A stretch of 64,000 nt of DNA, taken from Chamaea fasciata. Its lineage: Eukaryota; Chordata; Aves; Passeriformes; Sylviidae. The number at the start of each line of letters is the position of its first letter. The stretch's first letter is position 1. Below, one piece after another: positions 24,301 through 37,300 of the stretch. The notes below the pieces were generated by a model. That model made no database searches, was not told the DNA's origin, and saw only the letters and a list, made by a program, of their open reading frames with translations. The stretch covers positions 868,001-932,000 of the forward strand of contig JARCOQ010000003.1 in the NCBI GenBank assembly GCA_029207755.1. The letters are read 5' to 3'. The position numbers and the translations under genes were made by a program.

Positions 24301-26680
24301 ATATAAAAAATGGCATCATTAACCCCACTCTTCATCCCGAGCTGAGTACATTTTAAACTTACCCAGGCTAGTTGAAGATCCTTCAGCGCTGGCAGTAGCT
24401 GGAGTTGGGAATTAGGACTGTGCAGGAAAGGAGAGAGAGAGAGAGAGGAGAGCAATGGTGGATTGACGTTTCCAGGGATGGGACTGTCATATGCTAATCA
24501 CTGACTTGAAAGGCAAGCATAACAAAAGCCTCCTAATTATATAATCTTGGGGTCACATCCTGGCGTGCCCATGCAGAAACCAGGACTGTGCACTTGGAAG
24601 GAGGCGATGCAGACTTTGTGACTTTTTTAATTAGCGTTGCACAGGGCTGGGGAGGGAGGGCCAGGAGCCCTGGGAAGCGACGGCAGCGGGGCCGTGTGGG
24701 GCCACGCGCTGCTGCGCCAGGCTCGGAGGATCTAAATACCTCCTGTGGCACCCAGAAAAGACAACCTCCACTTGGGGACAGGGAAATGGGACCAGCTCCT
24801 CCCTACCTGCTGACACCCTGGCTTTCCTAGGGATGCGCCAAGAGGGCACAGGGGCCAAGGGCAGGATTGCCAAAGCAGCCGTGGCAGGGGAGCAGCAGGA
24901 ACCGGCACTTGAGTATTTTCTGTTCCTTGCTAGAGGATGAGAAGTTTTCTTTTGAGTAAAAATACATAGGGGCTTGGAGGGTGGGGAGCAGCAGCCCTCC
25001 ACACCTGCTCCATTTCTTCCCCGAGGAGGATCAGCCCTTCACTAGAGGGCTCTTGGCTCCAAGGGGCCTCAAGGAAGCATGTGGAGAATGTGAGTAACCC
25101 AAGGGCAGGGCTGTCAGGGCAGTGCTTGGGCCAGTCCACCAGTTACTCTGAAGCAGAAGAACGGGGAGACATAAAGGAGGAGGCACAGTAACAAAAGGCA
25201 GACTAATATCTCCCTGAAAGACAAAGATCTGCTTCAAAGATCCCCTCCAGGCAGAAAACGTGAAATGTGAAACTGCACAGCCTGAATCGGTATAATTGCT
25301 GTGCAGCGTAGATAAATGAGGAGCCCTAGCAAAGGAGCTGAAAGGACAGGCTTCTAAATTAACAGAAGCTCACTGGAAGATGCTGTTACCTCTGAAGTCA
25401 AGGACTAGGGACAGAGTATTTTCTTTGGTTTGGTGGTGGGGTTTTTTTGTGCTTTTTTTTTTTTTTTTTTGGGGGGGGGGTATTCTTTGGTTTTTTTATG
25501 GTTTGTTTGTTTGTTTTATATTGGGCTATTTCAGGAGCAAAACACAAGAAAGTTGAACAAAATCGAGTGTTCCCCTCAAGCACAAACTCAGGTGACCTTT
25601 TGCGGGCCTCCTCTGGAAAATGAGGATAGTGTATATATGTATGAGAATAGAAGTATTCCCACTTCAAGACAAGAAAGCATCTGCGAGGCAAAACCCCATG
25701 AGATCCCGCAATGCATTTCTCCTGCTGTAGAGAGCCACTTCTCCCCGAGCTGACTCTCCATCTCCTGCGGACAGGCTCTTCCCAGAGGTGAGTCCATGGA
25801 GCACGTAAGCCCTGCTGGAGCAGGCACCTTTGGGTGGCACCGAGTGCGAGTCAGCAGCGTTCCTATGAACCGTTCTTCGGTTCTTCCCCCTGTGGGGTGG
25901 TGGGGAGCCTGTACGGGGCACGGCAGACACAAATGGGCCTTCAGAGTGGTGGCTGCGGCCACCATCTGTAGAGAAACCCTGAGCAAGCCCCCTCATGGCA
26001 AGTGTTGTCTCTGGGCTGGGGGCTCTGGTGGTTCTTAAACAGCCAAACCAGTGTGTATTTTTTTTTTTAATTTTCTTTTATGGCAGTTTTTTGCTTTAAA
26101 CTCCAACCTGGTACAGGTTGCCTGGAGGGCTTGTGGAGTCTTCACTCCCAGAGTCAAGACTTGACAGGATGCAGCTTTGGGGTCTCTCGTCACTTATGTC
26201 ACCCTCACTCGGAAACCGCTACAGCTTTCCTCCCTTTTAATCCCACACACTGAGTTGGGTAGTGAAGGCTGGAGAAGCTCTCCAAGATCACAATTAACCC
26301 AACAGTGCCCGTCCCAGGGCTAACACTTGCCAGGACGGCGATTCCCTGGGCTGCCTGTCCCACTGCCTGGCCGCCCTCTCCGTGAACACGGCTCCTAATA
26401 CCCCATCGAAACCTTCCCTGGCACGACCTGGGGCGTTTCATCTCGTCGTGTCACTTGTGGCTACTCCTGTCGAGGAATTGTAGTGACAAAAGTCCCCCCG
26501 AGCGCCCCCAGCTCCCTCGGGAACTTGCGTGTTGGTAAAGCGAGCACGCACTGTCAGCCATCGTTCTTGTCTTTGTTTGGGAATACGGGAGACACTTTAA
26601 AAACCAGCACGCCTGCTGAGAAACGAGCAGCCCCACACAGAGACCCCAGGGCACAGCGGCTCAGAGCCGCCTGAGGGCGG
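21346..26680. other. Non-coding stretch between ARHGEF33 and the DHX57 promoter
   Basis: No gene supported. It holds an A run at 21,349-21,358, a GGAT microsatellite (23,415-23,466), a GA run near 24,430, a T/G homopolymer patch at 25,440-25,510 and a small GC-rich patch near 24,640-24,730. In mammals MORN2 lies in the equivalent interval; I looked for its MORN repeats (YEGQF/YTGNF-like) on the minus strand and did not find them, though short exons could be missed by eye. Confidence 0.5.
23415..23466. repeat. (GGAT)n tetranucleotide microsatellite
   Basis: About 13 perfect tandem GGAT units. Because four is not a multiple of three, it opens long artefactual frames on both strands (PSIHPSIH- and [12 protein letters not shown] peptides). 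Confidence 0.95.
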
Positions 26681-26682
26681 CG

Positions 26683-27037
26683 CCGGGGCGATCCGGGGCG
26701 GTTCGGTTCGGGGCGGTTCGGGGCGGTTCGGGGCGGTTCGGGGCGGTCCGGGGCGGTCCGGGGCGGTTCGGGGCGGTTCGGGGCGGATCGGGGCGGTCCG
26801 GGGCGGTTCGGGGCGGCGCCGGGGCGGTTCGGGGCGGTCCGGGGCGGATCAGGGCGGTTCGGGGCGGTTCGGGGCGGTTCGGGGCGGGCCGGGGCGGATC
26901 AGGGCGGTTCGGGGCGGTTCGGGGCGGTTCGGGGCGGATCGGGGCGGTCCGGGGCGGTTCGGGGCGGTTCGGGGCGGGCCGGGGCGGATCGGGGCGGTTC
27001 GGGGCGGTGCCGGGGCGGTCCGGGGCGGTTCGGGGCC
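26683..27037. repeat. 10-bp GC-rich minisatellite (GGGGCGGTTC-type)
   Basis: About 35 tandem copies of a 10-bp unit GGGGCGGTTC, with variants ending TCC, ATC, GCC and interspersed GCGCC/TGCC units. Every unit carries a CpG and a G4 run, and GGGGCGG resembles an Sp1 box. It lies directly left of the presumed DHX57 promoter. It produces long Pro/Arg-rich artefact ORFs on the minus strand. Confidence 0.95.
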
Positions 27038-27600
27038 GTGGCCCGGAAGGGAAACGCCGCGGATCCGGGTCGGCGAGTCCGCAGCGGTGCCGGCGGTGCC
27101 GAGCAGAGAGGTGGGGCCGCCGGGGAGAGGAGTGGTGGAGCTCCCGGCGGCGCCGCGGGGAGCGGGGCCGGCTGAGGGGAGGCGGGCAGGGCGCGGCGGA
27201 CGCGGGGCTGGGAGAGGAGTGCGGGTCCGCGCACACCCGTGGGCGCCGTGGGGAAGTGCGGGACGGGCCGGCGGAGCTGCTCCGGGCTCTGGGCTCTGTG
27301 CTCTGGGCTGAGGAAGGAGGCAGCACCCTGTGCGACAGCGGCCTCGGGCTCCTGCCCTGCTCTCCCTCCTCCCTCCCTCGCTTCTGCCCAGCCGCCCCGA
27401 GCGGGCTCCGCTTGCCTGTGAGCTCCTGTCCGGCCCCGGGGGAGCTCCAGTGGGGACAGCGGCCACAAAAAGGGCCATTTGCTTCTTTCCAAGCCCTCGT
27501 TTGGGCTGTCAGTTGTGCGCGGCCACCTCAGTTCCTGTCCTGGCTGCGGAGGGGGCAGCGCAGAGATCCAGGGAAGGAGCTCCTGCCGGCCTGCCCACAG
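26683..27600 (+). promoter_or_regulatory. CpG island, likely DHX57 promoter and 5' untranslated exon region
   Basis: Dense CpG sequence begins with the decamer array and continues through unique GC-rich DNA to about 27,450. It is the only such island upstream of the DHX57 start codon at 28,338. That start lies in an exon with its own acceptor (CTTCTTCAG just before CAAGGAAACATG), so a non-coding first exon must lie further left, most likely here. The exact start site cannot be read from sequence alone. The island could also serve a divergent minus-strand transcript. Confidence 0.6.
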
Positions 27601-27694
27601 CTGTGCCTGCGCCCTGCAGTAGCTCCCAGCAGCAGCAGCATGTGTCAGTGTTGGGCTGTCCCCTGACAGCTGCTCAGTCCCAAGGGGCCGCAGT

Positions 27695-27786
27695 GGGAAG
27701 GGAAGGGAAGGGAAGGGAAGGGAAGGGAAGGGAAGGGAAGGGAAGGGAAGGGAAGGGAAGGGAAGGGAAGGGAAGGGAAGGGAAGG
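27695..27786. repeat. (GGGAA)n pentanucleotide microsatellite
   Basis: About 18 nearly perfect tandem GGGAA units between the CpG island and the first coding exon of DHX57, strongly purine/pyrimidine strand-asymmetric. Confidence 0.95.
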
Positions 27787-28337
27787 AGGCCGCCTGGTTG
27801 CCCGAGGCAGGCGCGGTCACTCCCCTCACCAGGCTCAGCCCCCGGGCAGAGCTCCCTGCGGAAGGGAGCCCAGGGTGAGATTCCCTGAAAAAACCCATTG
27901 TATCTTTGGCTTTAACTCCCTTTCCTCCTTTTAGTCTCAGCCCTGTAAGCTGCCGAGTTAAAAAGTGGCGGGGCGGAGGATGCTTGCTTCTGGGAAATTT
28001 CCCTTGAGGGTTTGTCCTGTGAGCTTTTGTAGGTTCCATCAGAGTGGCAGAACTGGGGTTCCCACGTTAGGCAGCTGTGCTGGTGGGCTCCCGACAAAGA
28101 GTTTTGTCAAACTTGCAGCTTTTGACTGACTAATACTACTTTTATCTTCTAAAGCCACAGAACTTACTAAACAACGTTCCAGAAGAATATTTTTTGCTCC
28201 AGGTGCGTACAGACACACCGACATGCAGATAATCAACAGTGGTTTGAGAGGGTGTCTTGTCACCCTCAGACGTACACCGTGTGCTTCATCACCTTCACAA
28301 CTAAGGGCCACTTTTTCCTCTTCTTCAGCAAGGAAAC

Positions 28338-31300
28338 ATGAGTTGGGCAGCGAGGAAAAGAGGAAAGCCCAACAGAGGAGGAGGACGAGGGAGAGGAGGC
28401 GGTGGGAAACGAGGAGGCAGCAGTGGCCATTCAAACAAGCCTCAGCTTGGTGGAAATAGGAAATGTTCAACCAAAATTTGGGACGATGGAGAGGATTTTT
28501 GTCTCTTTGAGGAACCAAGGCTAGAATCCAGGTATTTCTGTTAATTTGAGGGGGATTGGCCTGGAGACATCTGGGATACTTGGGGGTTTTTTGGGATGCT
28601 TTGGGCCATTTGGGATGCTTTTTTGGGTGTTGGCATACATAGACATTTGGGGCTGTGTTCTGGATGTGTTTGGATATAGAGAAGAGTGAAAGGGTGATGC
28701 AAGTGTTTCAGTATGAAGGAGTTTTTACATGTCTTTTTTGATTAATGTTTTATAAATTGGATACCTAGGAAAGTGTTTTATTTTTTAAAGATTAGAACCT
28801 CTGATTTTCTTCTTTGGTCATAAAGTAATTTCAGGCCGCTTTTGGTCAGAACACACTAATAAACACAGGTTATTAGTATTTGTGTATTACTAAACAGAAG
28901 CTGGGCCGTGGAAAACCAGCAGCTGAGAATTAGTTTAGTATCCTGTGTGTGTTCTGACCCAGCTACCTTAGAAATATGTGGTTGTATTGTAGTCTGAGAA
29001 CAGCTTTACCTAGCGAAGTGTTCAGCAGATCATTTTGGAATTGACATAGGGTACAATGCATAGGTGCACGTGTGTGTGCAGATAAAGACACACAAATCCT
29101 GGTCACATAAGAGTGAATCCACTTAGGGGATAGATTTTCTCTTCTTTTGATTTTCCTGTTTTGAATTACAAGTTTGGGCCCTAACATCCCAATTCAAGAT
29201 CATTTGAGCCAGGCAAATAACTCATGGGTTATGTCCTATTTTAATTTTCAGATCAAGTGCCCCTGCCAGAAGAGGAGGGCAAGTGAAGCAGAGACCTGAA
29301 GCAAGAATGCCTCTGCAGACCATACACATGACATCAGAGAACCAGAGAAGAGTCAAAGAACTTCTTCAGGAGCTGCAAGGGCAGGAGCTGGCTCCTGAAT
29401 CAGAGTTAGTTTAAATGGAGGCACTACTTCCACCTTTTCTACCTGAGCATGCTTTAGCAGGCATACTGTTAGAAATGGGAACAGTATTTTTTCCTTTAAC
29501 TTTCAATTGTGTGTCAAATCCTATGGTTTTGTCTCTGCTGTGTTCTTCCATAACATTAACTCTGGGAAAGGGATAGCCAAATCTTCCGTTTAAAGGAAGG
29601 ATTTGAAACTGCAGAGGCAGAGTTTTATGTCTGCTCAACAGTTTGATTTTGTTTCATTTTAACTTGATAACTCTTTTTATCAGTGTAGCTGGAGAAGATG
29701 ATGACGAGCCCGATTACCTCGATGATGAGCAGTGCTGGTCAACAGAACAGGAACCTTCTGATGTAATGCCAAGGCTGTCTGCTGAGCCAGCTGAGCACAG
29801 AATCGTGGACAGTGAAGTGTCTTCGTTTGCTGTGCACAAACTCTCCAGGTGATGCTTTTTAGTGAATAACTCGAATTACTTCAGATGATCTCAATACTCT
29901 GTGAGCCCTCCTTGTAAGTGTCCTTCATCTGCTTTGCTCAGACGTGGATATTTATTCAATACTTCTGCTTTGTTTGGGAGCATGTGACAGCTTTTTCTCA
30001 AGAGTTTAATTTCTGTAGAGTGGCTGTTTTGCTCCATACAAGCCTCTCACTCACTTGTTGCCCGGTTGTCTCTGTTTTGGTGCAGGTATGGTTTTGACTG
30101 TGAGCGTTGTAGGGCGGTGCTGAGATCCTGCAATGGTAATATTGGCGCATCACTGGAGTATTTGCTATTGCAGTGCTTCTCTGAAAGGTACGGAGAGAAG
30201 ATGCAGGTTTCTGCAGCAGCTGCTGACGCCAGGCAAGAGGAATGTTTAGAGCAGAGACAAGAAGAAGCTTTTGCCCTCCGGTCTATTTATGGAGAAAAAT
30301 TTGTAGAAAGGATTAAAAATCGCGTTTGGACTTTCAGTTTGGAGTTGGACTACCTAGCACACAGGCTCAGCAAATCTAAAGAAAAAAGTACAAAGGACAC
30401 AGCGAAACAGACTTCAAAGGAAATATGTAAATTTTACCTCCAAGGGGGCTGCAGGTTTGGTTCAAAATGCAGATTTAGACATGAATTCCCTCCAAACCAT
30501 CCACTAAACACATCCAAGAACTCTGCAGATGATGCTCATCTCAGGCACAGTGATGGCCCCATTTATGAACTGGAAGTGAGATTTCCTGAGGAGAACAAGT
30601 ATCCTCTTCAGGCACCTCTGGTGGCATTTTACTCCACTGACGAGAGCCTGCCTCTCGCCTGTCGTCTGCACATTGCCGAGTTCCTCTTTGGAAAGGCCTT
30701 GGCAGCTGCAGAGTCTCATGAGCCAGTGGTGTACACCTTGGTGACCTGCCTGGAAGATGAGCACGAGATCAGTGAGTTACTGAGCAATACTCAGCACAAG
30801 TTCAGTGTTCCTCCCGTGGCCCTGCTGGCAGCACCTGCTGTAAAGCCACAGACAGAGAGTGCAGCTGCTTCAAATCAACAGGCTGAAGGTACGCCAAATC
30901 TCCTTCGTGGTTCCCGGGCTAAGAGCAGTCAGAAAGATTTAAAAGAAAAGCAGAGAGACAAGGCAGAGCCCCCAGTTCAGCCATCTGTTCCAAATCTATT
31001 TCTGGAGATTGAAGTCATGTGGTGAGAGCCAGATCTGTGATGTGTCTGTGCCTCAGGAAGTTCCTTCTGTAATCGAGCCGCAGCAGAGAGGTTTTGTGCT
31101 GAGTTCAAGGGGCACAGAGTTTGCTTTGGCAGAGTGAGTGATGCCCAGTGCCACACAATCCATGGAAAGCATGGGGAGATGTGAGCTCACCAGCATGGAA
31201 GTGTGCTTGGAAGGGAACAGGGAAGGTTGTTTGCAAGCTCTGCTGCATCTGTGACTCATCAACTCAGAAACCTCTTTTTTTTAGATGACTTAAAATTACC

Positions 31301-34300
31301 AGCAGCTCCTCAAAATTAACTTTGAAAGGTGGATTTACGGCTGAGCAAATGTGGCAATTTGCTGTAGAATGTTGTTCAAGGTATCATCCCTTTCTATTTA
31401 TGCTGGTGCAAACAGGTTGATTTCACAGGGGGAGAGTTGAGGCTGTGTCTCTTGTGGCAGGGTGACTTTTGAGCTCTCAATTCCAAAACTGCTTTTATCT
31501 AAGGCAAGCTCTTTTTCAAGACAGTTTCCGAGAACAGCTGCATCGAGTTTTAGAGCGCTTAAATAGTGACAGACTGTGGTTTTGCTGCAGCAAGACAAAG
31601 TATTCAATTTTTTAAACTCCTCTGCAGAAAGACAGCTCTGTTCCAGAAACTGAGATTCCAAATAATTTTCTTTAGTTATAAAATATTCCTTATGCTATAA
31701 AATACCTTTTTTTTTTTTTTTTGGTAAAAGTAGCCTTAAAACTTTCAAGAGCTGGCTGACAGTGTGAGCAAATCCTGCTTCAGTAGATAGGCAAAGGCAC
31801 TGAAGTACCTGGTCCAGGTTCAGCTTTGGTTTAAAAGGACTTGGCAGTGACTTAACACTTAGTTAGTTGAAATCACACTAAGATATAAGCTGGTGCTACC
31901 ATCAGAGCATTTTGTGGTGGAGAGAAGTGGTTGTGTGTTGGAGAGGTGAGCTGAGGAAAACGTTCAGGGAGGCAAACCACTTCACCATGCTGGCTCCCTG
32001 TGTGGCCACCCAGACCCTGGTGCAGGGGCGGGGACAAGTGGGATGGGGCTGGAGAAGCTCTGGGTGATTTGGGGAGGGGAGGTTTGCTGCTGCTGTTGAA
32101 CTAAATGCGTGTCAGAAACAGTCCTGCAGACCCTCAGGCCCAGTCTGAGGAGGTTCTCTGTTGGGAATGCTGCTGGGACATCTCTCTCTTTCCTGCATTG
32201 CCCTTCCTATTGTTATTTGAGTAATAACAGCACTGAACTGAACATTCTCTGTCTCGAGCCTCAGCAGTGCCAGAGCCTCAGGAAGAAGAGGTGGTGGCAG
32301 AAGAGGAGGAGGAGGAGGAAGAAGAGCCTGAACAAGTTGTTGTGGAGAAGGAGAGTTATGTGAACTTGAAGAAGAAGCTTTCCAAAAAGTATGATGTGCA
32401 GGCCAAGTCTCTGTATAACGAAAACGTTAAAATCTGTGCCCAGTTTCGGCAGAAAAAGGTACAACGTGCGGAACATCGTTTCCTTGCTTACTTCGGAGAA
32501 ATAAATATTTAAGAGACAAGCTGTTGTTTCAGATGGTTCTGTTCCATCCCAGAGGTGTTCTTACTGCTGTGCTCTTTGTCCCTCAGTCTTCCAGGCACTT
32601 CCAGTCCATGCTGTATGAAAGACAGAAGCTCCCTGCATGGCAGGAGAGAGAAAACATCCTGGGTTTGCTTGAGAGTCACCAGGTTCTTGTTGTGAGTGGC
32701 ATGACAGGGTAAGAATGACTGCACATACAGACTTGATGTATCAAAGTGTACACAGAATAACATGAAAAAAGATCCATGGTCTGGAAAGGTTGGGGTGGTG
32801 GCACTCTGTGACCAGTGTGACCAAGTGACAGCAGTCCTAGGAGAACTTCATGTAAAAGATCATGCTAAGGAAACAAAGCAAATTTCCAGTGGGGTGCAGT
32901 CAATTCATGGGGGTGGAAGGTGTTGGATTTGTGGGGGTTTTAATTAATTCCTGATTTGGTTGTGCAGATGTGGGAAAACCACTCAGATCCCTCAGTTTAT
33001 CTTGGATGCTTCCCTGCAAGGCTCTCCAAGCAGAGTTGCAAACATCATCTGCACTCAGCCTCGCAGGATCTCTGCCATTTCTGTGGCTGAACGTGTGGCC
33101 AAGGAAAGAACAGAAAGGATTGGACTCACTGTTGGATATCAGATCCGTCTGGAAAGTGTAAAGGTACTTGTGCTTTGCTTGCTGGTTTTCATTTACTCCT
33201 ATTAAATGTGCTTAGTGCTCCTCTAGTGTACAGAGCCTCTGCCCTCCCCCTGCCAGGCAGTGAGATAAGCAAATATATCATCTGTATTTTATAAAATATT
33301 ACGAAACGTGTTCTATATTTTATTTCATCTCAAGCTGCACAGTTCACTTTTCAGAATGAGAGTGCTGTGCTTTGTCGTGTGGGTTTGCTTTCTGCTTAGG
33401 GAGGTGAAGGGGTTTGAGAGTGCGAGTAATCCTGCTGTCCTTTGCAAGGCTGCTGGCTGCTTTTCTGCCTGTTGCCATTCCCATGTGTCTCCCAGGTGGA
33501 GACTGAAGGCTACAGCCACAGCCAGACAGAAACTGCTGTGTTGGAAGGGAAGTTCTGTCTGTGTTGCAGCTGATTGCTTTTTCCAAGAAGTGTGCTAAAA
33601 AAGAGACTTCCCAAATCTTTCTGGGAAGAGAGGTCTGAGTTGTTTATCAGAAAACAATATCCACAGGAAAAGCAGATCATATTTTTTGATAGGTAGCACT
33701 GCCCCCTGGTAAGAAGCAGGTGTTGTCAGTGTCAGTCAAGAAATTAAAATCCCTCTCCAGCAGGGCTTGCTTGTTCCCTCTCAGTCCAAGCTGGCTCTGA
33801 GCCGAAACCAAAGGCTTTACAGCAGCACGTATTCTCTTTGCACTGTGTTAATTTGCCCAGAGTCAACTGAATGCTTTGTCTTACCCTTCAAGTCCTCAGC
33901 TACCAGGCTTTTGTACTGCACTACTGGTGTGCTGTTGAGAAGGCTGGAAGGAGATCTGACTTTGCAGGGAGTCACTCATGTTATTGTTGATGAAGTTCAC
34001 GAAAGAACAGAAGAAAGGTAAATAATCTCTTGTCCTGTAAGCAAAGTGAAGAAACGTAGTCAGAAGGATAAAGGTGGCTAAGGTGCAAGTAGCTGGTCCT
34101 GTGGCAGTAATAAATAAATAAGTTATCAATATATAGGGAAAAATACAGAGAGCAGGGAAGAGTGGGCAAGTTTAAATAACTCTTCCAGTGAAGAACAGGA
34201 GCAAAAAGGAATCATCTGTTACTTTGAGTTAATTCCTTATCTGCTCTTCTTGTGTTGTCGTTAGTGCAAGCACTTTATAAAACTTTTTGTCGTTTAAACG

Positions 34301-37300
34301 GTTTTGCTGTGTAATCCTGACACTCCAGTAAGGGACAGCCAGACAAGAGTCAGATTTGCAGATTGCTTTTCACCAGGCCATCCCCACAAGCTCATGCTTC
34401 TGTGATGGTGTTGCTGTGCTGTTAAACGCCAGGAAGGTGGACAGAAGGGAGAGAAAAATAGTCTGAAAGTTAACGCTGAAGGCATTCCAATGTTCTTTTG
34501 CCTGTTTTCCTCAGTGACTTCCTGCTGCTGGTTTTGAAGGATATAATGGTTCAGAGGCCAGACCTGCGCATTATACTGATGAGTGCCACCCTCAACGCTG
34601 AGCTCTTCTCTCAGTACTTCCACTCCTGTCCAGTCATCAACATACCAGGTGAAAACCTTTCCTTTTTAATATCGTCCATTGTTTTGGAGATTTGTTTTCA
34701 CTCCTTCTTCTTGCAGAATTTTTCTCAATTCAAGATGATGTATACAAGAAATACGATGCTGAAGACTTAGAGGGAGAGACTGATGAGATTTAGGAGAGCA
34801 AGGACTTGGAAGTGTTGATATTTTTGTGCTGTCTATATAGCCAGCAGAGTTTTCCTCCTCAGAAGGCAATGATCATATGCTGTGTGGTTCCCTGGGTTAG
34901 TTTCACCACAGCTGAGGACTCTCCTGTATCCTTGTGAGAAAAGGATCAGTGAGAGGACCCAGCTGGATGTGTACACCTTTAGGCAAACGTGCCTTTTACA
35001 TTGCTGAGCGATGATGTGGAGCAGGAGAGGAGCATGGATGTGTTCCCTGTATCAGCCCTCCTCTGCCTTGTGCATGTTACCATGGAATCCTGGGCGGGTT
35101 TGGGATGGAAGGGATCCCACAGGTCCTCTAGTTTCACCCCTGCCGTGGGCAGGGATGCCTTTCACTAGACCAAAGCCCCATCCAACCTGGCCTTGAGCAC
35201 TCCATGCTTGGAAGACACCCGCTGTTTGTCCTTGTCAGAAATTGTGTTGAAGAGTGCAGTGTGGATGAGAGCTGTGAAGCCAGTGTGTGTCATAATAACC
35301 TGTATAAAGTTACAGTAACCTTTGGTCTTTTTCCTCTTTACTCCATGCTGTTGGGGCGCGCGGAGATAGATTTATTCTCACGGTTCCTTTCAGGTAGAAC
35401 GTTTCCTGTGGATCAGTTTTTTCTGGAAGATGTGATTGCACTGACAAGGTGGGAAATTCACACATTCTCAGATGTATTCGGGTGGGGAGGTTGAGGCTGC
35501 ACTTTTGACCTTGAGACTGCAGTAGTTCTGGGCATTTATTTGAAAAGTAAATCCTCTCAGCTCTCCCCCATCACCTGCGCTCTTGGAGCTCTCCTAAAGC
35601 ACCTTGACCTTCATATTATCATTATGGTTTATACAAAGTTCCTCTCAGGCTTACAAAAATATTTTTCTAAGTCTATAAAATATATTCTAAGTAATACAAT
35701 GTATTTCTAAGTATTTCCTAAGTTTTCTCTACCCTATCTCTGTAGTTAATTATTAGAAGGAGACTGTTAGGCTTCTTTCCACACCACCAAATGTTCTCCT
35801 GCTGTGTCCAGGTATGTTTTAGAGGACAGCAGTCCCTACAGGAGGAAGGTAAAGCAAGAACAGAATGGGAGACACAAAAGAACTGCGTTTGAAGAGGTAG
35901 AGGAAGACCTGAGGCGTGCTGGCCTTCTGGAAACCACTGACACCATGGTCAGAGATTCAGACCCAGACCAGAAATTAACTCTGAAGCAGCTCCTTACAAG
36001 ATATAAAGGTGAGCTCCTTCTTAAATTTAATTAATTGTCACACAGACAGCGTGGGATATTAGCACCGGAAGCTGGATGCTTATCTATAATTCAGATTTTT
36101 TCACTTGGAAGATGAGAAATTTCCTCCCAGTTAAAAAAAAAAAAAATAAAAGAGAACCCATTGTTCTCTTAACCTGCAGTGAACATCTTGGCTGAAGCTA
36201 GTCCTGAGCATCTGAAAATGGACAGTTTTCAGCTTCTGTCTCTTTCCATCCCTTTTCAGATGCCTTGTTAGTTCCCCTTTGCTCTGTGTGTTCTTGCTGA
36301 GGCAGCTTTGCCTGAGGCACGGCAGGGATCTGCCCTCCTCAGCTCTGAGCCAGCTGCTCTTTCAGCTAAGCTGTAACTGGTGCCATGCATCCACGGATGT
36401 TTTTTACAAGACGTGGATTTACCGCATGTTGTATTTCTTTTTTTCCCAGGGGTTAGCAAGGCAGTGTTGAAAACAATGTCTGTCATGGACTTGGACAAAG
36501 TTAATCTGGAATTAATTGAAGCCTTGCTGGAATGGATAGTTGCTGGCAAACATTCATACCCCCCAGGTAATTTCATTGTCCTTGGGAGATAAACCAAAGA
36601 AGCTTCTTGGACAACCCGAAGCTAATGATTTGCATGCAGAGTTTCTGTAGCTACTGATTATTTTTGAAAAAAAAAAAAAAATTCTAGTTGAGTTACAAAG
36701 CTTTTGATGCATGGGAGGGGGAAGATGAGAAAATTGTCTGCTTTGAAAATTGTCTGCTTTGTGAAGGACTGTTAGAGCCTGTGTGCCTTTTTTGGTACAA
36801 GAAGTGCACATGAATAAAATACTGTGCTGTCCTTTTCGTTGAGTGATTGTTAATTTTTTTTTATCTACATATATAGGTGCTGTGTTGATATTTTTGCCTG
36901 GCCTAGCAGAAATCAAGATGCTTTATGAGCAACTTCAGACTAATGCTCTTTTTAATAACAGGCACAGCAAGAGGTAAGGCAGAACAGCTCCAAAACTGTC
37001 AGTCTTCACCCATAAATAAAGAATCCTTTCCTGCACAAAGCCTGCCTTTATCCAGGCATAAATAAGCTTTATTAAAGGTGTGAGCTGACTCCAGTCAGGG
37101 TGATTCCTTTTCTACTCGTTGGCTCGTCCCTTTCGTTTTTCTCCTCAGCTCAGGAAGGTCAGCTGTTGAAGTTCTCAGAGACCCTAGTGAGGAGTGGTTT
37201 CCATTTTGTGCCCTGCATGATCCAGGCTGCTGAAATCTCAGCCCTTGATTTGTATCGGGGTGTTTGCTGAGTTACAGTTTAGTTGTGCTTGGCCTTGGAT

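Noticed and set aside
26661..27492. Long minus-strand Pro/Arg-rich open frames (197-221 codons)
   Set aside because: They are the translated 10-bp GC-rich array in several phases; the peptide is purely repetitive (RPEPPRTAPI-type) with no family signature.
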